A DNA stretch of 64,000 bases from Streptomyces sp. NBC_01298 (GTDB lineage Bacteria > Actinomycetota > Actinomycetes > Streptomycetales > Streptomycetaceae), in contig NZ_CP108414.1 of assembly GCF_035978755.1 (NCBI RefSeq), forward strand, positions 7,874,001-7,938,000, in the 5' to 3' direction. Shown in pieces: positions 8,589 to 17,189 of this stretch. Every line of letters starts with the position of its first letter. Position 1 is the stretch's first letter. The position numbers were made by a program, and so were the translations under genes. Below the pieces are notes generated by a model. The model searched no databases and had not been told where the DNA came from. It saw nothing but the letters and a program-made list of their open reading frames with translations.

Positions 8589-8640
8589 GGCGGAGCTCCT
8601 CCCGCAGGTGTTCCCAGCATGACACCGGGTGCCGGGGCCG

Positions 8641-9294
8641 TCAGCCCATCGCGCGCATCCGGTGGATCTCGGCGCTCTGGGTGGCCGCCACCTCGTTGGC
8701 CATCTCCTCCACGGCGGCGTTGTTGCCCGCGGCCAGCACCTCGCCGGTCATCTTCAGGGCGCCCTCGTGGTGGGCGGTCATCAGGGCTAGGAAGAGCCGG
8801 TCGAAGTCCGGCCCCCTGGCGGCGGTCAGCTCCTTCAGCTGCTGCTCGGTGGCCATCCCGGGCATCGCCGCGTGGTCGTGGCCTCCGGGGGCGCTGCCGG
8901 GCGCCGGGTTGCGGGCGGTCCATCCCTCCATCGCGCCGATCTCGGGCCTCTGCGCGGCCGCGATCCGCTCGGCGAGCCGTTTGACCCCGTCGGCCGAGGC
9001 CCGGTCGGGGGCCAGCGCGCTCATGGTCAGCGCCTGCCCGTGGTGTTCGATCATGTTCCGCACGTACGCTCGGTCCGCCGCGTTGGGGCTGTCGTCGGGC
9101 AGTTCCTTCGCCGCCTGTTCGGGGGAGAGGGTGCGCGCCTTCTCGCCGGGTTTGCCGGGAGCGATGACCGCCTGCCCGCCGCCGGCCGCCGCGTCCGCGG
9201 CGCCGCCGTCGCGGCAGCCGGTGAGGGGGAGCAGGAGCCCGAGGGCCAGGGCCGCTCCGACGATTCGCCCGAGTGAGACTTTCGCCATGTCCAT
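8641..9294 (-). CDS. DUF305-domain lipoprotein
   Basis: The roughly 217-residue exported lipoprotein has a hydrophobic N-terminus and lipobox PLTGC (Cys at about 27). The DUF305 core shows two His-rich helices, MIEHHGQAL and MTAHHEGALKM, arranged like a four-helix ferritin-type bundle that could bind metal. An internal GGHDHAAMPGM stretch resembles a copper-binding segment. Function is unproven; metal handling at the cell surface is a reasonable inference. ATG 9294 is chosen because the signal peptide begins here, though ATG 9288 or 9306 is possible as the ribosome binding site is weak. It is divergent from the secreted LVIVD-repeat gene, so the two may share regulation. Confidence 0.85.
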   Translation of the reverse strand: MDMAKVSLGRIVGAALALGLLLPLTGCRDGGAADAAAGGGQAVIAPGKPGEKARTLSPEQAAKELPDDSPNAADRAYVRNMIEHHGQALTMSALAPDRASADGVKRLAERIAAAQRPEIGAMEGWTARNPAPGSAPGGHDHAAMPGMATEQQLKELTAARGPDFDRLFLALMTAHHEGALKMTGEVLAAGNNAAVEEMANEVAATQSAEIHRMRAMG

Positions 9295-9370
9295 GCAAAG
9301 GACCATACTGCCGGGGTCCGCGTTCCGTTCCCACCACGGGCGGAACCGACCGGACCTTTGGGAGGGCACA

Positions 9371-10861
9371 GTGACCTCGATGCACACCAGCAGAGCGCGG
9401 CGCACATCCCTGGGAGTGGCCGTGGCAGCGGCCGGACTCCTCACCTCGTTACTGGCGGCCGGACCCGCGGCCGCCACCCCGGACCCGGGCGACCTCGTCC
9501 CGGGCGCGGGTGCGCCGCAGAGCGCCGCCACCGCGGCCGGCGCGGGACGGGAACTGGCACCCGGCGAGATACCCGGCCAGGACGAGATCGTCCACAGCCG
9601 CAACATCAAACCCCTGGCCAACATCCCGAGCACCGACCCGAACCAGATCAACTCCGACATGACGTTCCAGGGCAAGTACGCCTATGCGGGCAACTACAAC
9701 GGCTTCGTGATCTACGACATCGGCAACCCCAAGGCGCCGAAGAAGGTCACCGAAGTGCTCTGCCCCGGCGGGCAGAACGACGTCTCGGTCGACGGGGACC
9801 TGCTCTTCCTGTCCACCGACTCCTCGCGCAGCGACGACTCCTGCACCAGCGTCTCGCAGCCCGCCACGGAGAAGTCCTCGTGGGAGGGCATCAGGATCTT
9901 CGACATCAAGGACAAGAAGAACCCCAAGTACGTCAAGTCCGTCGAGACCCCGTGCGGCTCCCACACCCACACGCTGGTGCCGGGCGGCCGGGACGACTAC
10001 CTCTACGTCTCCTCGTACAACCCGAGCGACGCCTTCCCCGACTGCAAGCCGCCGCACGACGGCATCTCGGTCGTGAAGGTTCCCAAGAAGAACCCGACGC
10101 AGGCCGCGGTCGTGGCCTTCCCGATCCTCTTCCCCGACGGCGGCAACCCGGGCGCGCCCACCAACCCGGGCGTCTCCAAGACCACCGGCTGCCACGACAT
10201 CACCGTGCTGCCCTCGAAGGATCTCGCGGCGGGCGCCTGCATGGGCGACGGCATCCTCTTCGACATCAGCAAGCCCGAGGAGCCGCGCGTCATCGACCGC
10301 GTCCAGGACAACGTGAACTTCGCGTTCTGGCACTCGGCCACCTTCAACGAGCGTGCGAACAAGGTGGTGTTCACCGACGAGCTGGGCGGCGGTGGCGGCC
10401 CCACCTGCAACGAGGCCACCGGACCCACCCGGGGAGCCGACGGCATCTACGAGATCACCGGCCGCGGCGACCAGCGCAAGCTCGTCTTCAAGAGCTACTT
10501 CAAGATCCCGCGCATGCAGGCCGACACCGAGAACTGCGTGGCCCACAACGGCTCGCTGATCCCCGTCGGCGGCGGCCGCGACATCATGGTCCAGGCCTGG
10601 TACCAGGGCGGCATCTCCGTCTGGGAGTTCACCGACTCCACCCGCCCGAAGGAGATCGCCTACTTCGAGCGGGGCCCGCTGACCACCGACAAGCTCGGTC
10701 TCGGCGGCTCCTGGTCCGCGTACTACTACAACGGGCACATCTACTCGAACGACATCGTCAAGGGCCTCGACGTGCTGCGGCTCGACGACTGGCGCACCGA
10801 CAGCGCCAAGTGGGTGTGGCTGGACCGGCTCAACGTGCAGACACAGCCCGACTACCGCTGA
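9371..10861 (+). CDS. Secreted LVIVD-repeat beta-propeller protein
   Basis: The 496-residue protein has an N-terminal signal peptide ending near AAATPDPG, then repeats of the LVIVD type (GFVIYDIGNPKAPKKV, IRIFDIKDKKNPKYV, GILFDISKPEEPRVID, ISVWEFTDSTRPKEI) that build a beta-propeller. The family is usually surface-located, with no assigned substrate. GTG 9371 is selected because GGAGGG stands just upstream. Codon 27, inside the signal peptide, is a rare TTA (9449-9451), so translation may need the bldA tRNA and be tied to development. It is divergent from the DUF305 lipoprotein gene. Confidence 0.88.
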   Translation: MTSMHTSRARRTSLGVAVAAAGLLTSLLAAGPAAATPDPGDLVPGAGAPQSAATAAGAGRELAPGEIPGQDEIVHSRNIKPLANIPSTDPNQINSDMTFQGKYAYAGNYNGFVIYDIGNPKAPKKVTEVLCPGGQNDVSVDGDLLFLSTDSSRSDDSCTSVSQPATEKSSWEGIRIFDIKDKKNPKYVKSVETPCGSHTHTLVPGGRDDYLYVSSYNPSDAFPDCKPPHDGISVVKVPKKNPTQAAVVAFPILFPDGGNPGAPTNPGVSKTTGCHDITVLPSKDLAAGACMGDGILFDISKPEEPRVIDRVQDNVNFAFWHSATFNERANKVVFTDELGGGGGPTCNEATGPTRGADGIYEITGRGDQRKLVFKSYFKIPRMQADTENCVAHNGSLIPVGGGRDIMVQAWYQGGISVWEFTDSTRPKEIAYFERGPLTTDKLGLGGSWSAYYYNGHIYSNDIVKGLDVLRLDDWRTDSAKWVWLDRLNVQTQPDYR

Positions 10862-10891
10862 CGCGGCCCGACTTCCGCTGAGGCACCCAGA

Positions 10892-11536
10892 TCACCGCTG
10901 ACGCGGTGAGGGAAACGTCCCGCCGGGCGGCCCACCGTCCGGCGGGACACCCAGCTCCCAGTCCAGCCCGTACCGCTGGAACAGCTCGGCCCGCAGCCGG
11001 GCCGCCGGCATCGGCGCTCCCGGCAGCAGCACCGCCACCACCGCGCCCATCAACAGGGCCCGCAGCAGCGGATAGTCCGTGTCCACGTCGGCCGATCCGT
11101 ACCGTACGACGGTGTCCCGCAGCAGCTCCGCGAGCCGCTGCTGCTCGGCACACTGGACGAAACCCTCCGCCTGCAGGATCCCCGCCATGTGGGTCCGCAT
11201 CAGCCGGGGCCGCTCCATCGCCAGTCCGAGGATCGCGTCGATGGCCCGTGCCATGAGTTCCCGGCCGGCGTCGGGCCCGTCGGGGCGCGGCTGCCGCTCC
11301 AGGGCCGCTTCCAGCGTGAGGTGCATCAGCCGGTGCACGGCGGACTGGAGCAGCTGGCGCTTGCCCGGGAAGTAGTAGGACACCAGGCCACGGGCGGTTC
11401 CCGCCCGGTCGGCGATGTCGCCGAGGGTGGTGGCCTCGAAGCCGCGCTCCGCGACGAGCTCGACCGTGGCCTGCAGCAGTCGCTCCCGGGAACGCCTGCG
11501 CAATTCTTCATTGACCGATGCGCTGCGCGGGGACAT
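10892..11536 (-). CDS. TetR-family transcriptional regulator
   Basis: The 214-residue repressor-type protein has an N-terminal helix-turn-helix (ATTLGDIADRAGTARGLVSYYF) and a helical ligand domain rich in Leu/Ala. ATG 11536 is preceded by AGGAGC with good spacing. A TATACT -10 box and an ACTGGC(5)GCCAGT palindrome lie immediately upstream, so it is probably autoregulated. Its other targets are uncertain. The PAP2 phosphatase gene ends only about 37 bp upstream on the same strand, and the LVIVD gene converges on its 3' end. Confidence 0.9.
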   Translation of the reverse strand: MSPRSASVNEELRRRSRERLLQATVELVAERGFEATTLGDIADRAGTARGLVSYYFPGKRQLLQSAVHRLMHLTLEAALERQPRPDGPDAGRELMARAIDAILGLAMERPRLMRTHMAGILQAEGFVQCAEQQRLAELLRDTVVRYGSADVDTDYPLLRALLMGAVVAVLLPGAPMPAARLRAELFQRYGLDWELGVPPDGGPPGGTFPSPRQR

Positions 11537-11552
11537 GCTTGCTCCTGCGTTG

Positions 11553-11572
11553 ACTGGCTCGCGGCCAGTATA
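11553..11572 (-). promoter_or_regulatory. TetR promoter with overlapping palindromic operator
   Basis: On the minus strand a TATACT -10 hexamer (11572-11567) is followed directly by the palindrome ACTGGC-CGCGA-GCCAGT (11569-11553). The predicted transcription start therefore lies inside the dyad, as expected for an autorepressed TetR gene. Confidence 0.6.
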
Positions 11573-11573
11573 C

Positions 11574-12290
11574 TCAGCGCGCCGGACCGCCTGCTCTGGG
11601 CGACACGGGGGATCGCCCAGAGCAGGCACCGTCCGAGACGGCGAGCGCCACGAGCACCGCGCCCAGCAGCCAGCCCGCCAGGACGTCCGAGAACCAGTGG
11701 ACGCCGAGGTAGATCCGGGTGAAGCCGACCCCGAGGACCGAGACCGAGGCCAGGGCGCCGAGCAGCGCCGGGCCGCGGCGGGGGCGGGTGAGCGGGTGGG
11801 AGGACGGCCGCGCCGGCCCGCGTGCGGCCAGCCACACGAGCAGGCCGCAGACCACCGTCGCCGTCAGGGCGTGCCCCGACGGATAGGCGGCGTAGTCCGC
11901 GGAGACGACCGGATCCGGCCAAACCGGCCGCTCCCGCCCCACCAGGAACTTCAGCCCCTGACTCACCGCCGAGGCCGCGAGGGTGGCCAGCGCGATCCGC
12001 ACCGCGCACCGGACCTCGCCCCGCCACCACAGCCACAGGCAGGCCGCGCCCGCCAGGGCCCGCATGGTCCACGGGTCCCAGACCCAGTCGCTGAGCACCC
12101 GTACCGGCCGGGTGACCCCGGGGTGGGAGACGGCGTAGGAGTGCAGCCCCCGCGCGATCCGGCCGTCGAAGGACATCAGGGGACCCCAGCGGACGGCCAC
12201 CAGGACCGTCAGGACGGCCGAGGCGACGAGGAGAGCGCCCAACAGTCGGCCCACAGGCGGGTTCCGCAACCGCACGCGATCGTTCCGCAT
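11574..12290 (-). CDS. PAP2-family membrane phosphatase
   Basis: The 238-residue integral membrane protein has about five to six hydrophobic segments and the three PAP2 motifs: KFLVGRERP at residues 114-122, PSGH at 137-140 and TRIYLGVHWFSD near 189-200. Members dephosphorylate lipid phosphates such as phosphatidate or undecaprenyl pyrophosphate on the outer face of the membrane; the substrate here is unknown. Its last 15 or so residues are encoded across a 13-bp perfect inverted repeat that could form a terminator hairpin. It lies upstream of the TetR gene on the same strand, but the hairpin and the TetR promoter separate them. Confidence 0.9.
   Translation of the reverse strand: MRNDRVRLRNPPVGRLLGALLVASAVLTVLVAVRWGPLMSFDGRIARGLHSYAVSHPGVTRPVRVLSDWVWDPWTMRALAGAACLWLWWRGEVRCAVRIALATLAASAVSQGLKFLVGRERPVWPDPVVSADYAAYPSGHALTATVVCGLLVWLAARGPARPSSHPLTRPRRGPALLGALASVSVLGVGFTRIYLGVHWFSDVLAGWLLGAVLVALAVSDGACSGRSPVSPRAGGPAR
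11591..11625 (-). terminator. Perfect 13-bp hairpin inside the 3' end of the PAP2 gene
   Basis: CTGCTCTGGGCGA at 11591-11603 pairs perfectly with TCGCCCAGAGCAG at 11613-11625 around a 9-nt loop. It ends 17 bp before the PAP2 stop codon. No T-run follows, which is usual for actinomycete hairpin terminators. Confidence 0.55.
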
Positions 12291-12341
12291 GCGGTGATCC
12301 TTGCACGGGAGCCCCGTACCGGGACGTCGTCCGGCCGCGGG

Positions 12342-13037
12342 TCAGTCCACGAAGTCCAGGGGCACGCTGCGGTACCCCTTGACCTCCTCCGGTACCTGGA
12401 GCTGCTGCACGCGGGCGGAGGCGACCAGGGAGTTCAGGAGGCTGCTCATCGCCTCGGACAGCGCCTCGCCGGTGGACTGGGCCTCGTCCTCCGCGAGGTA
12501 GGCGGCCACCGTGGCCATGCTGCGCAGCATGGACTCGGACGCGGCGCCGAACCCGTACGTGATGACGTGCGGGCGGGGTTTCCAGGCGGGGTCCCGCAAC
12601 GCGTCCAGGTCCTGGTGCCAGATGCCCGTCGGCGCGTCGGTGGGGGCCCCGTCGGTGAGCAGGAAGACGACCGGGCGCAGCACCTTGACGCCCTTCGCCG
12701 ACAGCTTCTCGACGTCCTCGGTGATGCGGGTACGGAGCAGCCGCAGCATCGGCCCTACGTTGGTGAGGCCTTCGCAGGTGACGGTCGGCAGGCTCTCCAT
12801 CTCCTCTATGTCCGTCATCTCGGTGACCACGTGCGGCTGCGTGTTGAAGGAGATCACGGAGAGGTGGATGAACTCCGAGAGCAGCGGGCTGGTGTAGAGC
12901 GTGTCGTAGATCTTGAGCAGGGTCGCGTTCAGCAGCGGCTCGTACTTCGCCATCGAACCTGACGTGTCGAGCACGACGTACGCGGGCAGCCCTTTGGAGC
13001 CGAACCCGGGCGGCCGGGTGTCCTGGGTCTCGGTCAT
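12342..13037 (-). CDS. TerY-type VWA protein (TerY-P triad)
   Basis: The 231-residue cytoplasmic protein is a single von Willebrand A domain with the MIDAS motif DTSGSM near residue 25, a conserved Thr in the CEGLTNVG loop, and the later VVFLLTDGAPTD. This compact form matches TerY proteins of tellurium-resistance/stress systems, which typically bind metal and assemble partner proteins. ATG 13037 has GAGAGGA upstream. It is the last gene of the kinase-phosphatase operon, 29 bp after the kinase stop. Together with the PP2C and kinase genes it forms the triad described for Ter-associated stress signalling. No TerD or TerC gene is present in the window. Confidence 0.87.
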   Translation of the reverse strand: MTETQDTRPPGFGSKGLPAYVVLDTSGSMAKYEPLLNATLLKIYDTLYTSPLLSEFIHLSVISFNTQPHVVTEMTDIEEMESLPTVTCEGLTNVGPMLRLLRTRITEDVEKLSAKGVKVLRPVVFLLTDGAPTDAPTGIWHQDLDALRDPAWKPRPHVITYGFGAASESMLRSMATVAAYLAEDEAQSTGEALSEAMSSLLNSLVASARVQQLQVPEEVKGYRSVPLDFVD

Positions 13038-13066
13038 GGTTGTTCCTCTCTGCTCCGGTGTGTGGG

Positions 13067-14335
13067 TCACACCAGGCCGTAGCCGAAGTGCGTGATGCAG
13101 TAGACGATGGCCAGCAGGGCCAGGAGCCAGCCCGTCACGGCACGGGCCCGGCGTCCGCGCGGGCGGGCGACGGGCGGGCTGTACGACGTCGGTCGCCACG
13201 GCTCCCCGGCCGTCGGCTCGGCGGCTGTCGGTCCGGCGGTTGTCGGTCCGGCGGTTGTCGGTCCGGCGGTTGTCGGACGGCCGCGCGGAGCAGTGGTCCC
13301 TCCGGCCGGTGCGGTGCCCGGGGAAGGGGCCGTCGGGGCCGCCGCACCACGCGTCGGTGTCGTGCCCGTCCCCCGGGCCGCGGCCGGGCCCACCTTGATC
13401 CGCCCCGTGACGTTGCTGCTCGGAGCCCGGCCGGCGGGCGCGGTGGCCGCGGCGCCGGTCCGCTCCCGCACGGTCAGCAGCAGCGCGTGCATCAGCTGCT
13501 CCGGGCTCGGCCGGCCCGTCTCGTGCACACTGGTCAGCGCCTGTTCGAGTGCCGAGGTGAAGTGGCTCACCCCGTGGGCGGCCACGAGCCGGGCGTGCGC
13601 CACCAGAGGGTCGTCGCGGACTCCGGTGAGGCAGCGCACCGTCAGCATGGCGATCTTGTACCGGTCGCTGTACGGGGTGAGGGGCCGCCCGGGCGCGGCG
13701 AAGAGCGGGTCCTCCCACTGGGGAGACTCCACCCAGTCGCGCGTTCCGATGCCACAGGTGTCCATGTCGATGACGAACGGGTCACCCGTGCGCTCGTCCC
13801 AGAAGGCATTGCGGTAGGACCAGTCGGCATAGACCACGTCGTGACGGGCGAACAGGGACGCGACGGCGAGGAGTTGGTGCATGGTGCGGAGCCGCACCTG
13901 CTCAGAGGCAGGGGTGATCCCGCGTTTGGCGCAGGCCTCGTCGTCCTGTACCAGCCAGTCGAGCAGGAGCGGGGCCGGCTCGTGCACACCCCACGGAGTC
14001 CGCAGCCGGGCGTAGAAGCGCTCGGGCGCCTTCGCCATCACCACGCCGACGACCTCGCCGCCGTCGATGATCCGCGAGACGGGCCAGGACACGCACCGGT
14101 CCACGAGGTCCAGGTCCGCCGGGGACATCAGGCCCGGCATGGCGACGATCCTGCTCAAGGCCTCGACCTGGGCGGGTCTCGGCGGAGACTTGTACAGCTT
14201 GGCGAGCCAGCCGGGACGGCCGTCGATCTCGTGGACGAGCCGCGATTCGCCGTTCTCCTTGGCGACGGTCGCCCCCTCCGGTACCCCGGAGAGCGGGACG
14301 GCCGGCCCGAACGGGTTCTGCGACCAGGTCTTCAC
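13067..14335 (-). CDS. Membrane-anchored protein kinase-like protein of the TerY-P triad
   Basis: The 422-residue protein has a divergent kinase fold: the ATP-binding Lys in GWLAKLYK (Lys46), a catalytic-loop equivalent YADWSYRN with Asp171 and Asn176 at the canonical D-x4-N spacing, and IDMDTCG (Asp190/192) in place of DFG. The usual HRD histidine is replaced by Tyr, but the essential acids are kept, so activity is plausible. A Thr/Ala/Pro linker with 15-bp tandem repeats leads to one C-terminal membrane helix (WLLALLAIVYCITHF). GTG 14335 overlaps the PP2C stop by 4 bp, showing translational coupling. It is likely the kinase counterpart of the neighbouring phosphatase. Confidence 0.83.
   Translation of the reverse strand: MKTWSQNPFGPAVPLSGVPEGATVAKENGESRLVHEIDGRPGWLAKLYKSPPRPAQVEALSRIVAMPGLMSPADLDLVDRCVSWPVSRIIDGGEVVGVVMAKAPERFYARLRTPWGVHEPAPLLLDWLVQDDEACAKRGITPASEQVRLRTMHQLLAVASLFARHDVVYADWSYRNAFWDERTGDPFVIDMDTCGIGTRDWVESPQWEDPLFAAPGRPLTPYSDRYKIAMLTVRCLTGVRDDPLVAHARLVAAHGVSHFTSALEQALTSVHETGRPSPEQLMHALLLTVRERTGAAATAPAGRAPSSNVTGRIKVGPAAARGTGTTPTRGAAAPTAPSPGTAPAGGTTAPRGRPTTAGPTTAGPTTAGPTAAEPTAGEPWRPTSYSPPVARPRGRRARAVTGWLLALLAIVYCITHFGYGLV
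13221..13277. repeat. 15-bp tandem repeat in the kinase linker
   Basis: About 3.8 copies of GCGGTTGTCGGTCCG lie in frame within the kinase gene and encode TTAGP-type repeats in the Pro/Thr-rich linker before the transmembrane helix. Copy number could vary between strains and change linker length. Confidence 0.85.
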
Positions 14336-15834
14336 GCGGTCTCCTCGTCCGCGCACCAGACGACCACGGCGGTGCGGTCGTCCTGCATCTGAACCTGTTC
14401 GAACCCCACGTCCATGAGGAACCGGCCGACCTCGGGCGGGCCGGCCCAGCGGTCGGCGAACCACTCGCGGGCCGTCGGCCCCGATTCGAGGGCGTCACCC
14501 ACCCCGTCGGTGGTGACGGCCAAGGCGCTGCCGGAGCGCAGTTCGACCGTCTCGTACGTGGCCAGATCCGGTGTGTGGGGGAGGAAGCTCGACACCGAAG
14601 AGGGGTCGTAGCCGCTCTTGCCGTCCCCGATGAGCCGGTCCCACGCGCCCTTCTCCAGCCGCCACGCCGTCGCGTCGGCGATCGCGCCCAGCCAGACCCG
14701 GCGCGCGGTCCCGGGCTCCGCGGCGGCCGGAATCACGGCGACCGCCGCCACGGCCCGTACGTCGTCCGCCGTCCAGCCCCGGGCGTCGGCCGCCGCGTAC
14801 ATCTGCTTGGCCGCGGCGAGGAACACCTGCACCCGGGCGAGCGACTCCGGGTCCGTGCCCGAGTCGAGCGCCTCGCGCACCGCGCCGACCAGCGCGGACA
14901 CGGCGACCTGGGCTCCGATGTCGGAGTGCGGGCTGTCGGACATGCCGTCCGCGACGGCCACGATCAGATGGTCTCCCGAACGGTCGCGGCCGATCCGGTA
15001 GGCGTCCTGGCGCGGGCGGGCGAGGGCCCGGTGCCCGGGGCCGATCACCGAGGCCGCCCGCAGGACGAGTCCGCCGAGTTCGGCCCGGTCGGCCACCAGC
15101 CCGTGCGGTGCCGGCTGCTCCGGCAGGAGCCAGGACGCGTGGAACGCGCGCGAGGGCGTCGCCAGTACGGGGAACCCCTCGATCTCCGTCCGGGGCCGCT
15201 CGTGCGGTACGGGTTCGGGCCCGGCCGGTGCCCCGATGCCGGTGTCGGGGCTGGTGCCGGGGTGGGGACGGGGAGCGGGCTCCGGGCGGCGGGCCGGCCC
15301 GGATGCGGACCCGGGGCCCTCGGCCTCCGGGTGTGCGGAGCCGCCGGTGGAGGAACCGTCCGGGCGGAACTCCGGCCGTGGTGCCCGGAGTACGAGGTCA
15401 CGGGAAGGCGTTCGGCCGGTCCCCCCGGAGCGGTCCGCCTCCTGCGCGGGGAGCGGCGACCGGCCCTGCTCGTACGGACCGCTGCCGCCACCCGCGCCCC
15501 GGTCGGACATGTTCCGGCCGGACATGTTCCGGCCGCCAGCGCCCGGACCGGCCGCGTCCGCGCCCGCGGTGGCCGCGTCATCGGCGTGCGCGTTCCGGAC
15601 CTCTTCGCCCGGCGTCCGGGCGAGCCGGTGCCACGCCGCCGTGACCAGAGCGCCGCCCACTACGAGGGCGCCGGCGAATCCGCTGGCACCGAACATCAGG
15701 GTCCCTCCCGAGAGCAGTGCGGTGAAGACGATCGTGAGCGTGAGCGCCAGCCGGCCGAGCCGGCCGGTCCGGCGGGCGCGGCGCGCCGGACCGGCCGGGG
15801 GCAGGGCCCGGTGCTGACCCCGGCGCCCGCTCAC
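14332..15834 (-). CDS. Membrane-anchored PP2C-family Ser/Thr phosphatase
   Basis: The 500-residue protein has two N-terminal membrane helices (about residues 29-68), a 150-residue low-complexity linker, and a C-terminal PP2C domain. Metal-binding and catalytic motifs are present: RQDAY at 275-279, VADGM at 294-298, TTDGVGD at 441-447 and DDRTAV from 485. It should remove phosphate from Ser/Thr on the cytoplasmic face of the membrane. GTG 15834 overlaps the stop of the SPFH-like gene, and its own stop overlaps the kinase start, so the writer/eraser pair is coupled. Tandem ACATGTTCCGGCCGG repeats near 15507-15536 encode GRNMSGRNMS in the linker. Confidence 0.88.
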   Translation of the reverse strand: MSGRRGQHRALPPAGPARRARRTGRLGRLALTLTIVFTALLSGGTLMFGASGFAGALVVGGALVTAAWHRLARTPGEEVRNAHADDAATAGADAAGPGAGGRNMSGRNMSDRGAGGGSGPYEQGRSPLPAQEADRSGGTGRTPSRDLVLRAPRPEFRPDGSSTGGSAHPEAEGPGSASGPARRPEPAPRPHPGTSPDTGIGAPAGPEPVPHERPRTEIEGFPVLATPSRAFHASWLLPEQPAPHGLVADRAELGGLVLRAASVIGPGHRALARPRQDAYRIGRDRSGDHLIVAVADGMSDSPHSDIGAQVAVSALVGAVREALDSGTDPESLARVQVFLAAAKQMYAAADARGWTADDVRAVAAVAVIPAAAEPGTARRVWLGAIADATAWRLEKGAWDRLIGDGKSGYDPSSVSSFLPHTPDLATYETVELRSGSALAVTTDGVGDALESGPTAREWFADRWAGPPEVGRFLMDVGFEQVQMQDDRTAVVVWCADEETA

Positions 15835-17189
15835 CCGGCCCCGCCGCGCGGTCCGCGCCGCCGGACACCCACCGCGGTCGTCCCCGTGACGTTCGAGCCG
15901 GTGTCCCGGTCGGGAGCGGAGCCGGAGCCTTCGTCGGCGACGGGTTCCGGAGCCGGGGTGGCGGCCGGTTCGTACTGCGCCGGGTGCGGCGGCTCGGCGG
16001 CAGCGGGTGCCGGGTCCGGAGCGGGTGACCGCGGCGGTTCGGGCACGGGCACGGGCACGGGTACGGGCCCGGGAACGGGTTCGGGCGCGTGCGTGGGAGC
16101 GGGAGTGGGAGCAGGAGCGGGTACCGGACCGGCCGCGGCGGGCTCCGCGGCGGCAGTGTCACCGCCCTGCGGGCGATGGCGCGGCCGGGGCGGCGCGGTG
16201 GCCGTCGCCTGCGGCACCAGCAGGCCCGGAATCACGGAGGGCGTGGCGGCGCCGTTCTGGTGCGGCGCCGGACCGCCCGGCTGGGCGGCCGTGGTCAGAG
16301 CGGTCTGTCCCGACGGTTCACCCGTCTGCGGTCCGAACAGCGGCGCCGGGCGGTGCATCTCCTCCCACATCCGCTGCGCCTCGGCCGGCTGGATCAGACC
16401 GGCGTCGATCATCTGCTTGAGCATCTTCGACTTCTGTTCCACCGCGATGTCGTTGCGGTTGCCGACCTCCACCATGATGTCGTGGAGCTTGGACGGGTCC
16501 TGGCCGATGAGGTGGATGAAGAGGCCTCCGTCCCCGCGGGCCGCCGCCAGCAGGGCCTCCTCCCGCTTCGTCTGGCGTACGGCGGCCAGGTCCTGGGAGG
16601 TGGTCTCCTTGACGTGGACCGCCTGCACCATCACCGTGTCGAACTCGGTCTGCTTCAGGGCGCGAAGGTGCTCGGTCGCCTGCGCGTCGAGGGAGAGCCG
16701 GACGATCAGGGCATCGACGGTGATCCCCGTCGGCAGTTCCCTCGGCTGTGCGCAAAGGATGCCGCGCACGAACTCGTCGAACTCCATGAGCTGTTCAATG
16801 CCGTACCGAGCCGCGCAGGGCCACAACACCGTGCGCATCGCGACGGACACCTCGTTGTGCGCCTTCGCCACGGTCTCCATGCGGCGCCGCACCACCTCGG
16901 CCGGGTCGGTCACCCGCCAGCGGGCCTCGAAGGTGGCCTGGAAGGGGAAGCCGCCGGTCGCGCTGGGCAGCGCCGCGTGCCACGTGATGGTGTGATCGCC
17001 GAGGTCGACCTCGTACCGGTAGCGGTACTTCTTGATGCTGATCAGCGAGGGCACGCGGTCGAGGTGGACGAGCCTGCCGTCCTTGGTGCTGTACAGCAGG
17101 GCCTGACCGGGTTCCGCGGTGAGTCCCCGGTCGGCCATGCCTATGGGCGCCGGGCCGGTGAAGAGCCGGTGTGACTGGAGATCGCTCAC
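15831..17189 (-). CDS. SPFH/band-7-like protein with Pro/Ala-rich tail
   Basis: The 452-residue protein has a globular N-terminal part (about 1-275) with strand-rich segments (DRVPSLISIKKYRYRYEVDLGD, FQATFEARWRVTDPAEVVRRR) followed by long helices with the MKQ/QTKREEALL pattern. This order resembles SPFH/prohibitin domains that oligomerise at membranes; the assignment is by pattern only. The tail (about 276-452) is low-complexity, including PVPVPVPVPEP. GTG 17189 is chosen because it overlaps the NTPase stop by 4 bp with GGAAGG upstream. The position between a STAND-like NTPase and a PP2C suggests a scaffold that links the sensing and phosphorylation parts of the operon. Confidence 0.6.
   Translation of the reverse strand: MSDLQSHRLFTGPAPIGMADRGLTAEPGQALLYSTKDGRLVHLDRVPSLISIKKYRYRYEVDLGDHTITWHAALPSATGGFPFQATFEARWRVTDPAEVVRRRMETVAKAHNEVSVAMRTVLWPCAARYGIEQLMEFDEFVRGILCAQPRELPTGITVDALIVRLSLDAQATEHLRALKQTEFDTVMVQAVHVKETTSQDLAAVRQTKREEALLAAARGDGGLFIHLIGQDPSKLHDIMVEVGNRNDIAVEQKSKMLKQMIDAGLIQPAEAQRMWEEMHRPAPLFGPQTGEPSGQTALTTAAQPGGPAPHQNGAATPSVIPGLLVPQATATAPPRPRHRPQGGDTAAAEPAAAGPVPAPAPTPAPTHAPEPVPGPVPVPVPVPEPPRSPAPDPAPAAAEPPHPAQYEPAATPAPEPVADEGSGSAPDRDTGSNVTGTTAVGVRRRGPRGGAG

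Noticed and set aside
12342..13037. Full tellurite-resistance operon
   Set aside because: Only TerY-type VWA, kinase and PP2C are present. No TerD, TerC, TerZ or TerB-like gene is visible, so only the triad is claimed.
13221..13277. CRISPR-like array of short repeats
   Set aside because: The 15-bp units are head to tail without spacers and in frame with the kinase linker, so this is a coding tandem repeat.
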